A DNA stretch of 64,000 bases from VXNE01 sp965261535 (GTDB lineage Bacteria; Pseudomonadota; Gammaproteobacteria; Pseudomonadales; Azotimanducaceae): the NCBI GenBank assembly GCA_965261535.1, contig OZ253469.1, forward strand, positions 558,001-622,000, in the 5' to 3' direction. The translations under genes and the position numbers were made by a program. The number at the start of each line of letters is the position of its first letter. Position 1 is the stretch's first letter. The notes beneath the pieces are model-generated. The model was not told where the DNA came from. It saw nothing but the letters and a program-made list of their open reading frames with translations, and did no database searches. Positions 26,023-34,800 of this stretch are shown one piece after another.

Positions 26023-27501
26023 ATGACCAAAAAACCCAATGTCGTCCTGATTTTCTCCGACCAGCATCGGGGCGACGCCCTCGGCTGTGTTGGCAATCCA
26101 GTGGTTCGGACGCCGAATCTGGATGGTCTGGCGGCCGAGGGAGTGGCCTTCAGAGGCTGCAACGCCAGCGCGCCGTTGTGCATGCCGGCACGGGCTTCAT
26201 TGATGACAGGCATGTACGTCAATGAACACGGTGCCTGGGGAAACCGTCACGAAGCAGACCGCCGCGGGCCGAGTCACGTGAGAAATATTCGGGACGCGGG
26301 ATATTGCACGGCGGTGATCGGCAAGACGCATTTTCGACTGTACCAGGCCGATGACGGCCATACCCGGGACCATGCGGCGGGATTGCGTGACTGGGGATAC
26401 GAGTACGCTCACGAGATCAAGGAGACCATCCCCTCGGCTAACCACAGGTGCTACTACTCGGACTTCCTGGCAGAAAGGAAGAAGCTCCAGGTCTTCGAAG
26501 ACGGCTGCCGCACCTGGCGGCTAGGACAAGAGACGAGACGACTGCGTCCGTGGGAACACACGCCCAACCTGCTTGAAGAGGACGAGCACATCGACACCTA
26601 CACCGCCAACACGGCGTCGGAGTGGATACGGCGCTATTCGGATGACAAGCCCTTCTATCTGCAGGTCTGCTTGCATGGACCGCATCCCCCCTTTGATGCC
26701 CCGACCCGGCACCGGGACATGTTCGATCCAGAGAAGATGCCCCTGGCGATCATGGAACCGCCCGCCGAGCCCGTATCGCCCCAGGTCAGGAGGATGCTGG
26801 AGCGGAGAGGACTCATGGATATGACGGAAAGTCAGAGTCGATTGATGACCAGCCACTACTACGCCAAGGTTGCATTCGACGACTACGCCGCCGGCATCGT
26901 GGTGCGGGCACTCAAGGGAAAGGGGCTAATGGACAATACCTGGATCATCTATACCTCTGACCACGGAGAGATGCTCGGCGACCACAGGCTGTGTCAAAAG
27001 GCGGTGTTCTACGAGGGTGCGCTCAGGGTTCCACTCATTGTCAGACCGCCGGGCGGTACCGAACCATGGATAACAGGCGGCCTGACGGACCACTACGACG
27101 TTGCCGACACCCTGCTTGACGCCGCAGATGCGGTGCCCCTGGAGAACGACCATGGCGTCACGTTGATCCCGAAGATCGAGGCGGGCCCGGATGCGCGGGA
27201 TGCGCAGGAAGGCAAAGACGTGGTCTTCAGCGAGGTGAACCTCTACTCGATGGCCCGCACCCGGCGGTACAAGATGGCCATTGGTTCACTGACGAGAGAG
27301 CCGCTCGAACTGTACGACATGGCGAATGATCCCAACGAGTTGCGCAACCTTGTCAACGAATCGTCACTCTCGGGTGTGCGAAACCAGATCCTCGACGAGC
27401 ATTTCAGCCAGCTACTGGCCAACCCGAATATCGCGCAACTCAAGGTGCACCAAGCTGGCGGCATACCGACCAATCTTCACCAGGAATACCCTGAGTACTG
27501 A
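26023..27501 (+). CDS. Sulfatase 1 (formylglycine-dependent)
   Basis: 492 residues, the only plus-strand sulfatase here. N-terminal metal site NVVLIFSDQHRGD; the catalytic Cys of LCMPARASLMTGMY is converted to formylglycine in C-x-P-x-R sulfatases. The second metal site is YTSDHGEMLGDHRL. The C-terminal subdomain carries ALRVPLIVRPPGG and LYDMANDPNELRNL. No signal peptide is evident, so action in the cytoplasm is likely. It hydrolyses a sulfate ester of an unknown alcohol or sugar. ATG at 26023 has a loose AAGAG before it. It converges with a PhyH gene 26 bases away. Confidence 0.92.
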   Translation: MTKKPNVVLIFSDQHRGDALGCVGNPVVRTPNLDGLAAEGVAFRGCNASAPLCMPARASLMTGMYVNEHGAWGNRHEADRRGPSHVRNIRDAGYCTAVIGKTHFRLYQADDGHTRDHAAGLRDWGYEYAHEIKETIPSANHRCYYSDFLAERKKLQVFEDGCRTWRLGQETRRLRPWEHTPNLLEEDEHIDTYTANTASEWIRRYSDDKPFYLQVCLHGPHPPFDAPTRHRDMFDPEKMPLAIMEPPAEPVSPQVRRMLERRGLMDMTESQSRLMTSHYYAKVAFDDYAAGIVVRALKGKGLMDNTWIIYTSDHGEMLGDHRLCQKAVFYEGALRVPLIVRPPGGTEPWITGGLTDHYDVADTLLDAADAVPLENDHGVTLIPKIEAGPDARDAQEGKDVVFSEVNLYSMARTRRYKMAIGSLTREPLELYDMANDPNELRNLVNESSLSGVRNQILDEHFSQLLANPNIAQLKVHQAGGIPTNLHQEYPEY

Positions 27502-27527
27502 ATGACCGGTGCGCTATCGCCGGTTCA

Positions 27528-28901
27528 TCAACCGCAGGAATCCGTTTTCTTCATCCAATCATTGCCTTTCAGGGGTACGCGCCAGCGACCCTCCCCTTCA
27601 TATCGGGCAACGGATGACAGCGGAACCGCGGGCGTACCGCCGCCGCCGGGCGGCATCGAGCCGGTGGGAAGCAGCGGCAGGTCGTATTTTTCGCACCAGG
27701 CGGGTTCATCGACCACATGGCCGGTCGCATCGCGCTGCCCCAGATTCCACTCCCGGCACATCTCATCGAACGGCGGCGACCGGTCCAGCACGAACTCGTT
27801 CGAGTCGGAAATCCATTGCTGGGTCACTTCGCGATAGCCATCCGCCGGGTCATCGCCGGTGTCCGCGGCAATCGTCAGTACGCCGTCCATATCGGTGTTG
27901 ATTCGCGGCCCGCCATGCTTGCCCGCCGCTGTCCAGCGCAGATGCCCGCGTTGCCGCACCCGGTTGAAATCGAGGATCGACGCCATGCGAATTCGCCGAC
28001 TCTCGTGGAACCCCGCCGAGTGCACCGTGAGGGCGTGGCAGAACAGCACATCCCCGGCTTTCCCCGTGAATTCGAGCGGCTGGACGTCCGCCTTGATGCC
28101 ATCCATGGCGACCTTGGAACGGTCGGTCAACACCCAGTTGAGTGCCTGCGTTGAAGTGGGGTACAGCGCCCGGGCCGAACCGCGGTACAGGGTAAAGCCT
28201 CCCGAGCGCGGGCCGATGTCCTCCAGGATGAGCACGGCAATCAACTCGATCGGGTTGTCATCGATATGCGGGCCGAGACGGGATCCGGGTTCAGAGGGGT
28301 CCCTGGGAAATATGGCGTACATGCCACGGTTTCGCCTCGGTCGTTTCACCGGCCCGCCCAGCAGCAGTTCGACCATGTGCAGCATGCGCGGGTGCGCCGA
28401 CGTCATGGCGACAAAGGCGGGGTCATGACCGATGCCGTGCCAGCGCCACACGTCTTCGGCGCGATCGCGGGTGAGCTTGTACGGCAGGCGGCCGACCCGT
28501 TCTCCCAGGTTGGCACCCGGTCGCTCATCCGCCGGCCCGGGCCATGGACTGTTGCCCATCCAGTTGTTTGCGAGCCCCCAGCGATTTTCATGAGGCCAGT
28601 GCCTGCCCGGCGAGACCCAGGTGCCCGGATCGTCCCTGCGCATGCCCGCCGCGATAACCGGAGGCTGCTCCCACCAGAGTTCGATCACGGGGGCAAAGTC
28701 TCCGGCGGCAACCAGACCGCGTTTGATCACGAATCCCTGCTCGCGAAACTGCTCTGCCTCCGCCGATGTCAGACCGATGCGGTCCGCGCCCGGGGGATCC
28801 AGTTCTGGTGCTGTCGGTAACGGCGAAAGGCTGGCGGGTGTCCCTGTGCGGAACGCGTCCTCGGGATCGATTGGTGCCGGGGTAGCATTCAAGGCGTTCA
28901 A
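27528..28901 (-). CDS. PhyH-family dioxygenase 2, long form
   Basis: 457 residues from a TTG at 28901, preferred over the GTG at 28967 because GAGGGAAG precedes it and it avoids overlap with the esterase gene, whose stop is 10 bases upstream. The His-x-Asp motif is GPHIDDNPIELIAVLILEDI and the distal site is TVHSAGFHESRRIR, both complete. GLTSAEAEQFREQGFVIKRG is the PhyH entry helix. The protein carries a 130-residue C-terminal extension (VTQQWISDSNEFVLDRSPPF and a GGGGTPAVPL linker) absent from ordinary members. It forms a unit with the esterase and the solute-binding protein upstream. The substrate is unknown. Confidence 0.85.
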   Translation of the reverse strand: MNALNATPAPIDPEDAFRTGTPASLSPLPTAPELDPPGADRIGLTSAEAEQFREQGFVIKRGLVAAGDFAPVIELWWEQPPVIAAGMRRDDPGTWVSPGRHWPHENRWGLANNWMGNSPWPGPADERPGANLGERVGRLPYKLTRDRAEDVWRWHGIGHDPAFVAMTSAHPRMLHMVELLLGGPVKRPRRNRGMYAIFPRDPSEPGSRLGPHIDDNPIELIAVLILEDIGPRSGGFTLYRGSARALYPTSTQALNWVLTDRSKVAMDGIKADVQPLEFTGKAGDVLFCHALTVHSAGFHESRRIRMASILDFNRVRQRGHLRWTAAGKHGGPRINTDMDGVLTIAADTGDDPADGYREVTQQWISDSNEFVLDRSPPFDEMCREWNLGQRDATGHVVDEPAWCEKYDLPLLPTGSMPPGGGGTPAVPLSSVARYEGEGRWRVPLKGNDWMKKTDSCG

Positions 28902-28911
28902 CGGGCTTCCC

Positions 28912-29802
28912 TCATTCCAACTCCTCTGCCTGCCGCAGCGATTCGACGTGATAGTCGAACCACACATCGCGGTACCGGTCGATTATCGGTTTCTTTCTGT
29001 GGCCCAGACCTTCGACTTCCATGTACGTGTGATCCACACCCGCTTCCAGCAACGCCTGGTGGAAATCCCTCACAGTTGCCAGATGGCCCGCGTCCTGCGT
29101 ACCGCACCACATCTGGATGCGCAGGTTGCCCTGGATGTCGTCGACGTTTTTCTCAAGCAGTTCGTAGGCATCGTTGTCGATGTAGTTCTGCCGGTCGGGG
29201 CCAAGGTAGTTGTTGGGGTAGGTGTCCGGCGAAGACGGGTCGAAGTGCGCAAGGGTGCGCGGAACGTTGCCCGCCAGGTTGAACAGCGAACAGAACAGGT
29301 TCGGGTACTTCATCGCCAGGCGCGTTGCCCCGCGGCCGCCCATGCTATGGCCCTCGACACACCGCCCCTTGCGCTCGGCGATGGTGCGGTACGTCGCATC
29401 GATGTGGGGAATGAGTTCGCGAATGATGAGCGTCTCGCTCTGGAAGCGTCCATCGTAGGAGTTCTTGTAGAACGTGCGCATGCCGCCGTTCGGAAGCACC
29501 ACGATCATGGCCGGCCAGCGTCCCTCGCGAATACCCGCATCGAGCACCCTCACGTCATCGAAGCCGTGCAGCTCGTTGTCGCCCGCGCCATGCAGGTTGT
29601 AGATCACCGGATAACGCTGGTCCGCCGGGGCATCGTAGCCCGGTGGCCGGTAGATGCAGTAGCCCACATCGGCCTTGTGCGCCTCGGAGTAGAACGTCTG
29701 GTGCGTCACGCCATCCGGTAACTGGTTCGCCGAATGGTTCGCCTCGGTTTTGTTGACCCAGACCGCCGAGGGGCCGTGCGATTGTTGTGCCGTTAGTGCC
29801 AC
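28912..29802 (-). CDS. Esterase of the alpha/beta-hydrolase, esterase-D/feruloyl type
   Basis: 296 residues. VIYNLHGAGDNELHGFDDVR gives the oxyanion region, RCVEGHSMGGRGATRLAMKY the nucleophile elbow GHSMGG, WCGTQDAGH the acid, and GLGHRKKPIIDRYRDVWFDY the likely catalytic His. It cleaves carboxylic esters, such as acyl groups on sugars. No signal peptide is visible. The start is two bases past the stop of the binding protein and it runs into the PhyH gene with a 10-base gap, so the three are one operon. This suggests an acyl decoration on the imported compound. Confidence 0.88.
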   Translation of the reverse strand: MALTAQQSHGPSAVWVNKTEANHSANQLPDGVTHQTFYSEAHKADVGYCIYRPPGYDAPADQRYPVIYNLHGAGDNELHGFDDVRVLDAGIREGRWPAMIVVLPNGGMRTFYKNSYDGRFQSETLIIRELIPHIDATYRTIAERKGRCVEGHSMGGRGATRLAMKYPNLFCSLFNLAGNVPRTLAHFDPSSPDTYPNNYLGPDRQNYIDNDAYELLEKNVDDIQGNLRIQMWCGTQDAGHLATVRDFHQALLEAGVDHTYMEVEGLGHRKKPIIDRYRDVWFDYHVESLRQAEELE

Positions 29803-29804
29803 CG

Positions 29805-31685
29805 CTATTTCCTCGCCCGTGTCAGCCTGCTAGCCCTGTCGGGATCGATCCACCAGCTATCCAGGACACGCACGGCGCTGCCGATCAGGTACTCGTACTT
29901 GGCGACCGCCTCGTGCTCTGGCCTGGCAAACTTGTCCCAGCGCACAAATCGTTCCTTGTCAGGGATGTTGAACGGGATGTGATAGAAGCCCCATAGCAAC
30001 ACGCGATCAAGCGCCCGGCAGGCGGTCATTGCCTCTTCGATTGTCCCCGCCATCTGCTCTGCTTTCTCGATGAGCGCATCAACGACGGGATCGCGTAGCC
30101 CGGCCATGTTTCCTCCCAGTTCCAGGTCCGCGGTCCTGGAGCCGAAATAACTCTGCAATTCCCCTAACGGCGGATTCAAAAAGTCGTGCCCCCGGACGTA
30201 CGCATCGAAATTACGTTCGCGCAGGTAGTTCACCCACGACACGTTGTCCAGCAGCCGCAGACGCGCGTCTATGCCGAGTATCTTCAGGGACTCGATGTAC
30301 GGCAGCAGGACCCGACGCTGGAACGGGTTCTGCGTCGTCAACTCCAGTTCGAACGGCTGCCCCGCGGCATTGACCAGACGTCCGCCCCGTATCGTCCAGC
30401 CGGCTTCGGCGAGCAGATCGCGCGCTTTTTCAAGGGCCGAACGATGCAAACCGGCCCCGTTCGAGACCGGCAGTTGAAAAGCCTCGGTAAACACCCGCTC
30501 CGGCAGACGGGCCCGGTAGGGGGCAAGCACGGCGAGCTCGGCTTTCGAGGGCAGGCCTCGCGCGGCAAAAGACGAATTGGCGAAGTAGCTCAGCGCCCGC
30601 GACTGTGAACCGTATTGAAATACCCGGTTCTGCCACTCGAAATCCAGCGCCAGGGTCAGCGCCTCGCGGACCCGCACATCGCGCAATCTTTCGCGATCAA
30701 GATTCAGCACGATCGCCGACGCGAGGCCAATGAATTTCTGCAGGGACCGCGTTTCCATAATGAGCGATCCCGCTTCCAACGCCGGGATATCGTAAGACGA
30801 AACCCAATGCCGAATGTCGGTTTCGAAGTAGATATCGAACAGCCCCTTGCGAATAGCCTCTCTGGCCACCGTCGCGTCGCGATACACGTCGTACTGGATG
30901 ACATCGAAATTGTATCTTCCGCGGTTAACCGGGATATCCCGTCCCCAGTAATCTTCGACGCGTTCGTAGCGGATAAAGTCGTGATCGAAATCGGCCACGC
31001 GATAGGGGCCGCTACCCACGGGGGGCACCAGGGTGTGGGTACTGGAGTCCTTGCCTGCGTAATAGTGCGCCGGTCGGATGGGGAACCAGGTCAGCGCCAC
31101 CAGGTTCGAATTGGTGAACACACCCCGATGGTGAACGACCATCTCCTTGTCGTTGACTATCTCCAGCGATTCGATCCATGACTGCAGGTAGACCTTTCCG
31201 AAGGGAAGCTTCAACAGTTCGTCATGGGAAAACTTCACATCCTTCGTCGTCACGGGCACGCCGTCGTGCCAGCGCGCCTTCTCGTGCAACCGGATGAAAA
31301 GGGACTTCCTGTCGGCGGACAGTGCAACGCCGTCGGCAAGCTGGCCATATAGACCGGACAACTCATCCGCAGAACGGATCATCAGCCGGTCGACTGTTCT
31401 GCCGAGGCCCTGTACGCCCGGTACGCCCGTTCCCGGGACACCCGAGAAATTCCGGATGGGCGTGGTCGCCGAGAGCTTCAGTTCGCCGCCTTTCGGCGCG
31501 TCGGGGTTTGCGTATTCGAAGTACTCGAAGTCGACGGGATACTTCAGTTCATGCAGCAGCGAGATGCCGTGCTGATAGGCTGGCTGTTCCGCCATGGACA
31601 CCAGCGCCTGCAGCAGAATCACGCCCGACAGGCAACGCTTGTGAAGCCTGCCAAGCACGTAGTCAATCGCAATCTTTACTTTCAT
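29805..31685 (-). CDS. Family 5 extracellular solute-binding protein (YejA/oligopeptide type)
   Basis: 626 residues of the large SBP_bac_5 fold, which binds oligopeptides or other substrates for ABC importers. Landmarks: LFIRLHEKARWHDGVPVTTK with VKFSHDELL, VGSGPYRVADFDHDFIRYER, and LGIDARLRLLDNVSWVNYLR. The N-terminus has a hydrophobic stretch LSGVILLQALVSMAE after two basic residues, a usable signal peptide. No permease or ATPase genes are within the window, so it must serve a transporter encoded elsewhere or act alone. It precedes the esterase with a two-base gap. The first bases coincide with the end of the duplicated isomerase remnant. Confidence 0.88.
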   Translation of the reverse strand: MKVKIAIDYVLGRLHKRCLSGVILLQALVSMAEQPAYQHGISLLHELKYPVDFEYFEYANPDAPKGGELKLSATTPIRNFSGVPGTGVPGVQGLGRTVDRLMIRSADELSGLYGQLADGVALSADRKSLFIRLHEKARWHDGVPVTTKDVKFSHDELLKLPFGKVYLQSWIESLEIVNDKEMVVHHRGVFTNSNLVALTWFPIRPAHYYAGKDSSTHTLVPPVGSGPYRVADFDHDFIRYERVEDYWGRDIPVNRGRYNFDVIQYDVYRDATVAREAIRKGLFDIYFETDIRHWVSSYDIPALEAGSLIMETRSLQKFIGLASAIVLNLDRERLRDVRVREALTLALDFEWQNRVFQYGSQSRALSYFANSSFAARGLPSKAELAVLAPYRARLPERVFTEAFQLPVSNGAGLHRSALEKARDLLAEAGWTIRGGRLVNAAGQPFELELTTQNPFQRRVLLPYIESLKILGIDARLRLLDNVSWVNYLRERNFDAYVRGHDFLNPPLGELQSYFGSRTADLELGGNMAGLRDPVVDALIEKAEQMAGTIEEAMTACRALDRVLLWGFYHIPFNIPDKERFVRWDKFARPEHEAVAKYEYLIGSAVRVLDSWWIDPDRASRLTRARK

Positions 31686-31871
31686 GCTCCTTTCTGATGC
31701 GTTGCGGCGTGGCCTCCCATCATCTAGACGCTGGCATCCACCTGATCCTCTCCAAGCCCGTGAAGAATAACCGGTCCGTCGAAGCGCAGCGCACAGGCAA
31801 GACGTAGTGTGCGTAATCGAGTTTTGCCGGTTGCGGCCACCAGACTGCCCGCATCACCATCTCGACACTAG
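31686..31871 (-). pseudogene. Displaced 3' end of the TIM-barrel isomerase gene
   Basis: This stretch matches 32907-33093, the last 60 or so codons of the isomerase, at roughly four-fifths identity by eye. Shared blocks include TTGCGGCGTGGC, CTGGCATCCACCTGATCCTC and AGAATAACCGG. Small indels break the frame. In the surviving frame it reads AKLDYAHY where the intact gene has GKLDYAHY. Together with the intact copy it brackets the AbiEi gene at 32059-32862, as if a piece of DNA had entered at the gene's 3' end and brought its own copy of that end. Confidence 0.75.
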
Positions 31872-32022
31872 GATGGTCTGGCCACATGGGTACCAGCAGA
31901 CCGGTTGCCCCGGAGATGCTGTCAAGGCTCGGGGCGGACGGCGTCAGCCCCTGGATTGTGAAAAAGTGGTTGATATACATGACAATCGTGAATATGGACA
32001 ACATATGAGCTCAAGGAATTTG

Positions 32023-32041
32023 TATAATTATTGTCATAATT
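32023..32041 (+). promoter_or_regulatory. -10 box and small palindrome before the AbiEi gene
   Basis: TATAAT (32023-32028) is a perfect -10 hexamer. AATTAT-TGTC-ATAATT (32026-32041) overlaps it as a 6-bp inverted repeat, in a strikingly AT-rich patch of an otherwise GC-rich window. No good -35 is seen at the normal distance (TGGACA is 22 bases upstream). The AbiEi-type protein, whose relatives repress their own operons, could bind here. The gene's start is 18 bases further on. Confidence 0.45.
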
Positions 32042-32058
32042 CACTAATTGCGTGAAAA

Positions 32059-32862
32059 ATGGGTATTGATACACAAAACACCAGCTTGACGCTCGCGGAT
32101 GATCTGGTCGCCGACGGAAAGATTCTCTTTACCTTCGGGGAAGCTCGGCGACGCCTCGGACGATCTCGAGCGGCGACGGGCAATGTGCTCAAGCGCATGG
32201 TCGCCGCGGGCCTCATTGATCGCGTCCGGCACGGTTACTATGTCGTCAGGCAACTGGGCGTGCTGGGTACGCCATCGGTGGCGGAGGAAATCGCCTTGGC
32301 GGTGGCTGCGGCATTTCCCAGCATCCCACATCGAATGGCGTACCGCACGGCGTTGGATGAGCATGACCTCGTCACCCACCCGTCGCGATCGATCCAGGTC
32401 GCTAGCACCAGGCGAATTCGTGCCAAGACATTGTCGGGTCGACCACTGCACGTCGTTAAGGAATCGGAGAGCATGATCGGGGTCGGTGCTATCGTGAGTG
32501 GGGAGTCGCGCGTCTCCGATCTCGAACGGGCGCTACTCGACGCTGCCAGACGCCCGACGCTTGTCGGCGGCGCCGCCGTGCTGGCGGAAGCGGTTGCCGT
32601 CGGCAGCGAGAGTATCGATACCACTCGGCTCACGCAGTACGCACAGACGCTTGGTTGGGCATCAGCGCTGCGTCGAGTTGGCTCGATCGCCGACGCCCTT
32701 GCGCTCCAGGGACTGGCAGGGCGTCTCAGCCCCCTAAAGGCCATATCAGCGGATCTTGACCTGGAGCCTGGGTCGTCGCAAACCTACGCTTGGCGAGACG
32801 CGCGTTGGCGAATTCGGTGGCCGCAGCCCATCGACGAAATAAGGGCCGTTGTTCTACAGTGA
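32059..32862 (+). CDS. AbiEi-type antitoxin/transcriptional regulator, orphan
   Basis: 267 residues. The winged-helix N-terminal part reads FTFGEARRRLGRSRAATGNV with LKRMVAAGLIDRVRHGYYVV, the antitoxin DNA-binding domain of type IV AbiE systems. The rest (SIPHRMAYRTALDEHDLV, ESRVSDLERALLDAARRPTL) matches the AbiEi C-terminal region. AbiEi normally represses the operon and counteracts AbiEii, a nucleotidyltransferase toxin encoded by an overlapping downstream gene. Here no such gene exists: the next 39 bases lead to the end of a converging isomerase. It is therefore an orphan, perhaps the remnant of a mobile cargo. The ATG has no clear Shine-Dalgarno sequence, only TGCGTGAAAAATGGG. Confidence 0.8.
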   Translation: MGIDTQNTSLTLADDLVADGKILFTFGEARRRLGRSRAATGNVLKRMVAAGLIDRVRHGYYVVRQLGVLGTPSVAEEIALAVAAAFPSIPHRMAYRTALDEHDLVTHPSRSIQVASTRRIRAKTLSGRPLHVVKESESMIGVGAIVSGESRVSDLERALLDAARRPTLVGGAAVLAEAVAVGSESIDTTRLTQYAQTLGWASALRRVGSIADALALQGLAGRLSPLKAISADLDLEPGSSQTYAWRDARWRIRWPQPIDEIRAVVLQ

Positions 32863-32901
32863 TCGACGGCACCGCTACCGTCGACGGCTATCTGCTTGCC
32901 T

Positions 32902-33744
32902 TCATGCGCCCGCCTGATGCCTTGCGGCGTGGCTTCTCAGCATGGCAACGCTGGCATCCACCTGATCCTCTTTGAGCCCGTGGAGAATAACCGGCACGTC
33001 GAAGGGCAGCGCGCAGAGCAACGAGACGTAATGCGCGTAGTCGAGTTTGCCGGTTCCGGCCGCCAGATGGCCGGCATCACCGTCTCGATCGAGATCCTTG
33101 CCGTGTGCGATGGCGATGTGATCGCCGAGCAACTCAAAAGCCTCGTCAAGTATTTCGGTCATGCGCGGCAAATCGCCCTCGCCGAAGAGATTCGATGCAT
33201 CCATGACGACTCCAAGATTCGCCGAGCCCATCTCGTCAATCAGTCGCCGCGCCTTCCTTGCCGTGCTGACAACATTGTTCACCTCCGGTTCGAAGGCGAT
33301 GATGACCCCGGCCGCTTGGGCAACCGGCAATACCTGTTCCAGCGTATTCCGCAACACCCGCCAGGCTTCTTCCGTGTCGTTGTCCGGGTGCTTGCGCCAC
33401 ATGCTGTCGAGATCCCGGGACCCGGTGCACGACGCGATCACGGAAGTACCCATCGGGCCGCAGGCTGATATCAATAGCTTCAATTTCTCGATTGCCTGAT
33501 CGCGCTGCGCCTCGTCGACGGCCACCATGTTGGCCGGGCCGCCCACCGCCGCGATCGTCATGCCTCGCTTTCGGGTCTCCGCGCGAACCATTGGCGCCTT
33601 CGCGAGCTTATCGGCCAGCGGCCCCTGCACATTTACCGACCCCGGGTTGAATTGAAGATGACGGATGTCATGCCCGAGAATCGCATCGAGCGATTCCTCC
33701 AGGGTGGGTCGCTGGAAGTGACCCGACATGATTCCTACCTGCAT
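32902..33744 (-). CDS. Xylose-isomerase-like TIM-barrel protein, OtnI/hydroxypyruvate-isomerase type
   Basis: 280 residues of the AP-endonuclease-2/sugar-isomerase fold. LEESLDAILGHDIRHLQFNP opens the barrel; GVIIAFEPEVNNVVSTARKA supplies a metal-binding Glu; NLGVVMDASNLFGEGDLPRM gives the Asp/metal loop; IAHGKDLDRDGDAGHLAAGT the Lys/Asp loop. AAGGA lies six bases before the ATG. Members interconvert ketoses or oxo-acid sugars. In the OtnI/OtnK/OtnC route for four-carbon acid sugars an isomerase of this fold turns 2-oxo-tetronate into 3-oxo-tetronate, and the kinase (34801) and aldolase (45776) of that route are in the same island. The last 60 codons are duplicated at 31.7 kb. Confidence 0.8.
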   Translation of the reverse strand: MQVGIMSGHFQRPTLEESLDAILGHDIRHLQFNPGSVNVQGPLADKLAKAPMVRAETRKRGMTIAAVGGPANMVAVDEAQRDQAIEKLKLLISACGPMGTSVIASCTGSRDLDSMWRKHPDNDTEEAWRVLRNTLEQVLPVAQAAGVIIAFEPEVNNVVSTARKARRLIDEMGSANLGVVMDASNLFGEGDLPRMTEILDEAFELLGDHIAIAHGKDLDRDGDAGHLAAGTGKLDYAHYVSLLCALPFDVPVILHGLKEDQVDASVAMLRSHAARHQAGA

Positions 33745-33848
33745 GATGTGTCCTTGAGTTGTTGAGTCGCCTTTCTCGGGCGACTTTCGGTTGAGATTCC
33801 CGTTGAGAACGGGCCCCAGAATGGCATTTTGCCTTCAGATCACCCCTT

Positions 33849-34781
33849 TCAGTTGAAAGGCATTACCACGGACCTGTTGCCACGGATCTGCTCGGGGATG
33901 GAATCGTAATAGGGGATCGGCTCCGCGATAGCCTGCGCCGCCCCAGCCGGATTCGAACCAGATATCTCAGGAATGACCGTACCTTTCCTGGCAAGCCTTG
34001 CGGCCAACGAGATTCTCCCGGACCGCATGTCAGCATTCCTTCGGAGTTCTGGATTCGGGGCACCGAAGTAGCCCGGGCGCCAGTCCTCCTCCCTGTGTCC
34101 GTAAGCCAGGCTGCGATGCAGCAACGCAGAATGGAATACTGCGAACTCCCCTCTCTTGAACGTCAGCGGGGTGATCCTGTCATGGACCACCTCCGGCATT
34201 TCATCAAACAGACGCGGCATGTCCCTGTCGAAACCGTCGATGGGCGAATGCGATCCCTTGATATATTCGAGTCTGCCGTGATCCATGCCCAGATCGGACA
34301 GGGCCACCACGAAGGAGAAGTGATTGCTGGTGTCGTAAACGTTGATCGGGTCATTGCCGTTTTCAATAATGCGATCATGGTGCCATCGATTTTCTCCGAC
34401 GCCTTCGTATTTCGGAAAGAACTTGGTCTGCCAGAGCAACAGGTCCTTGCCGAAACACTCCGACACCACGGACTGCAGGTTGGCGTCGAGAAAGAGTTCC
34501 CTTACCGCGCCGAACGCCATGTGTCTGTTTATCAATGTGGTGTGGCGCATTTGATCTTCCTGTCCCGCCAGCATTGCCAGTGAATTCTGCGCCCGTTGTA
34601 GTGCTTGCAGTCCTATGGCCACTTCAGACACCGCATCGAGTATCGACGTGTCCGCCAACTCGAACGGCCCCGCCAGGCCGTCCCGCTGCAATTGAGCGGT
34701 AAAGCGGCGCATATCGGTTCCTATCCCGCTGCCAGATGTGTCTGTTGCCATGCTTTTTGCTGCCATGCCTTTCGTTGCCAT
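33849..34781 (-). CDS. PhyH-family dioxygenase 3
   Basis: 310 residues from the ATG at 34781, with GGGAG five bases upstream and 19 bases behind the kinase stop. Core motifs: RWHHDRIIENGNDPINVYDT (His-x-Asp) and SALLHRSLAYGHREEDW (distal His and a following Arg). FSFVVALSDLGMDHGRLEYI with KGSHSPIDGFD is the strand pair of PhyH. The start region is a threefold repeat of a Met-Ala unit (MATKGMAAKSMATDTS) produced by 15-18 base DNA repeats, each supplying an in-frame ATG. Fe/2OG hydroxylase with unknown substrate, cotranscribed with the kinase. Confidence 0.85.
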   Translation of the reverse strand: MATKGMAAKSMATDTSGSGIGTDMRRFTAQLQRDGLAGPFELADTSILDAVSEVAIGLQALQRAQNSLAMLAGQEDQMRHTTLINRHMAFGAVRELFLDANLQSVVSECFGKDLLLWQTKFFPKYEGVGENRWHHDRIIENGNDPINVYDTSNHFSFVVALSDLGMDHGRLEYIKGSHSPIDGFDRDMPRLFDEMPEVVHDRITPLTFKRGEFAVFHSALLHRSLAYGHREEDWRPGYFGAPNPELRRNADMRSGRISLAARLARKGTVIPEISGSNPAGAAQAIAEPIPYYDSIPEQIRGNRSVVMPFN

Positions 34782-34800
34782 GCGTTCTCCCTTGTCTTCT

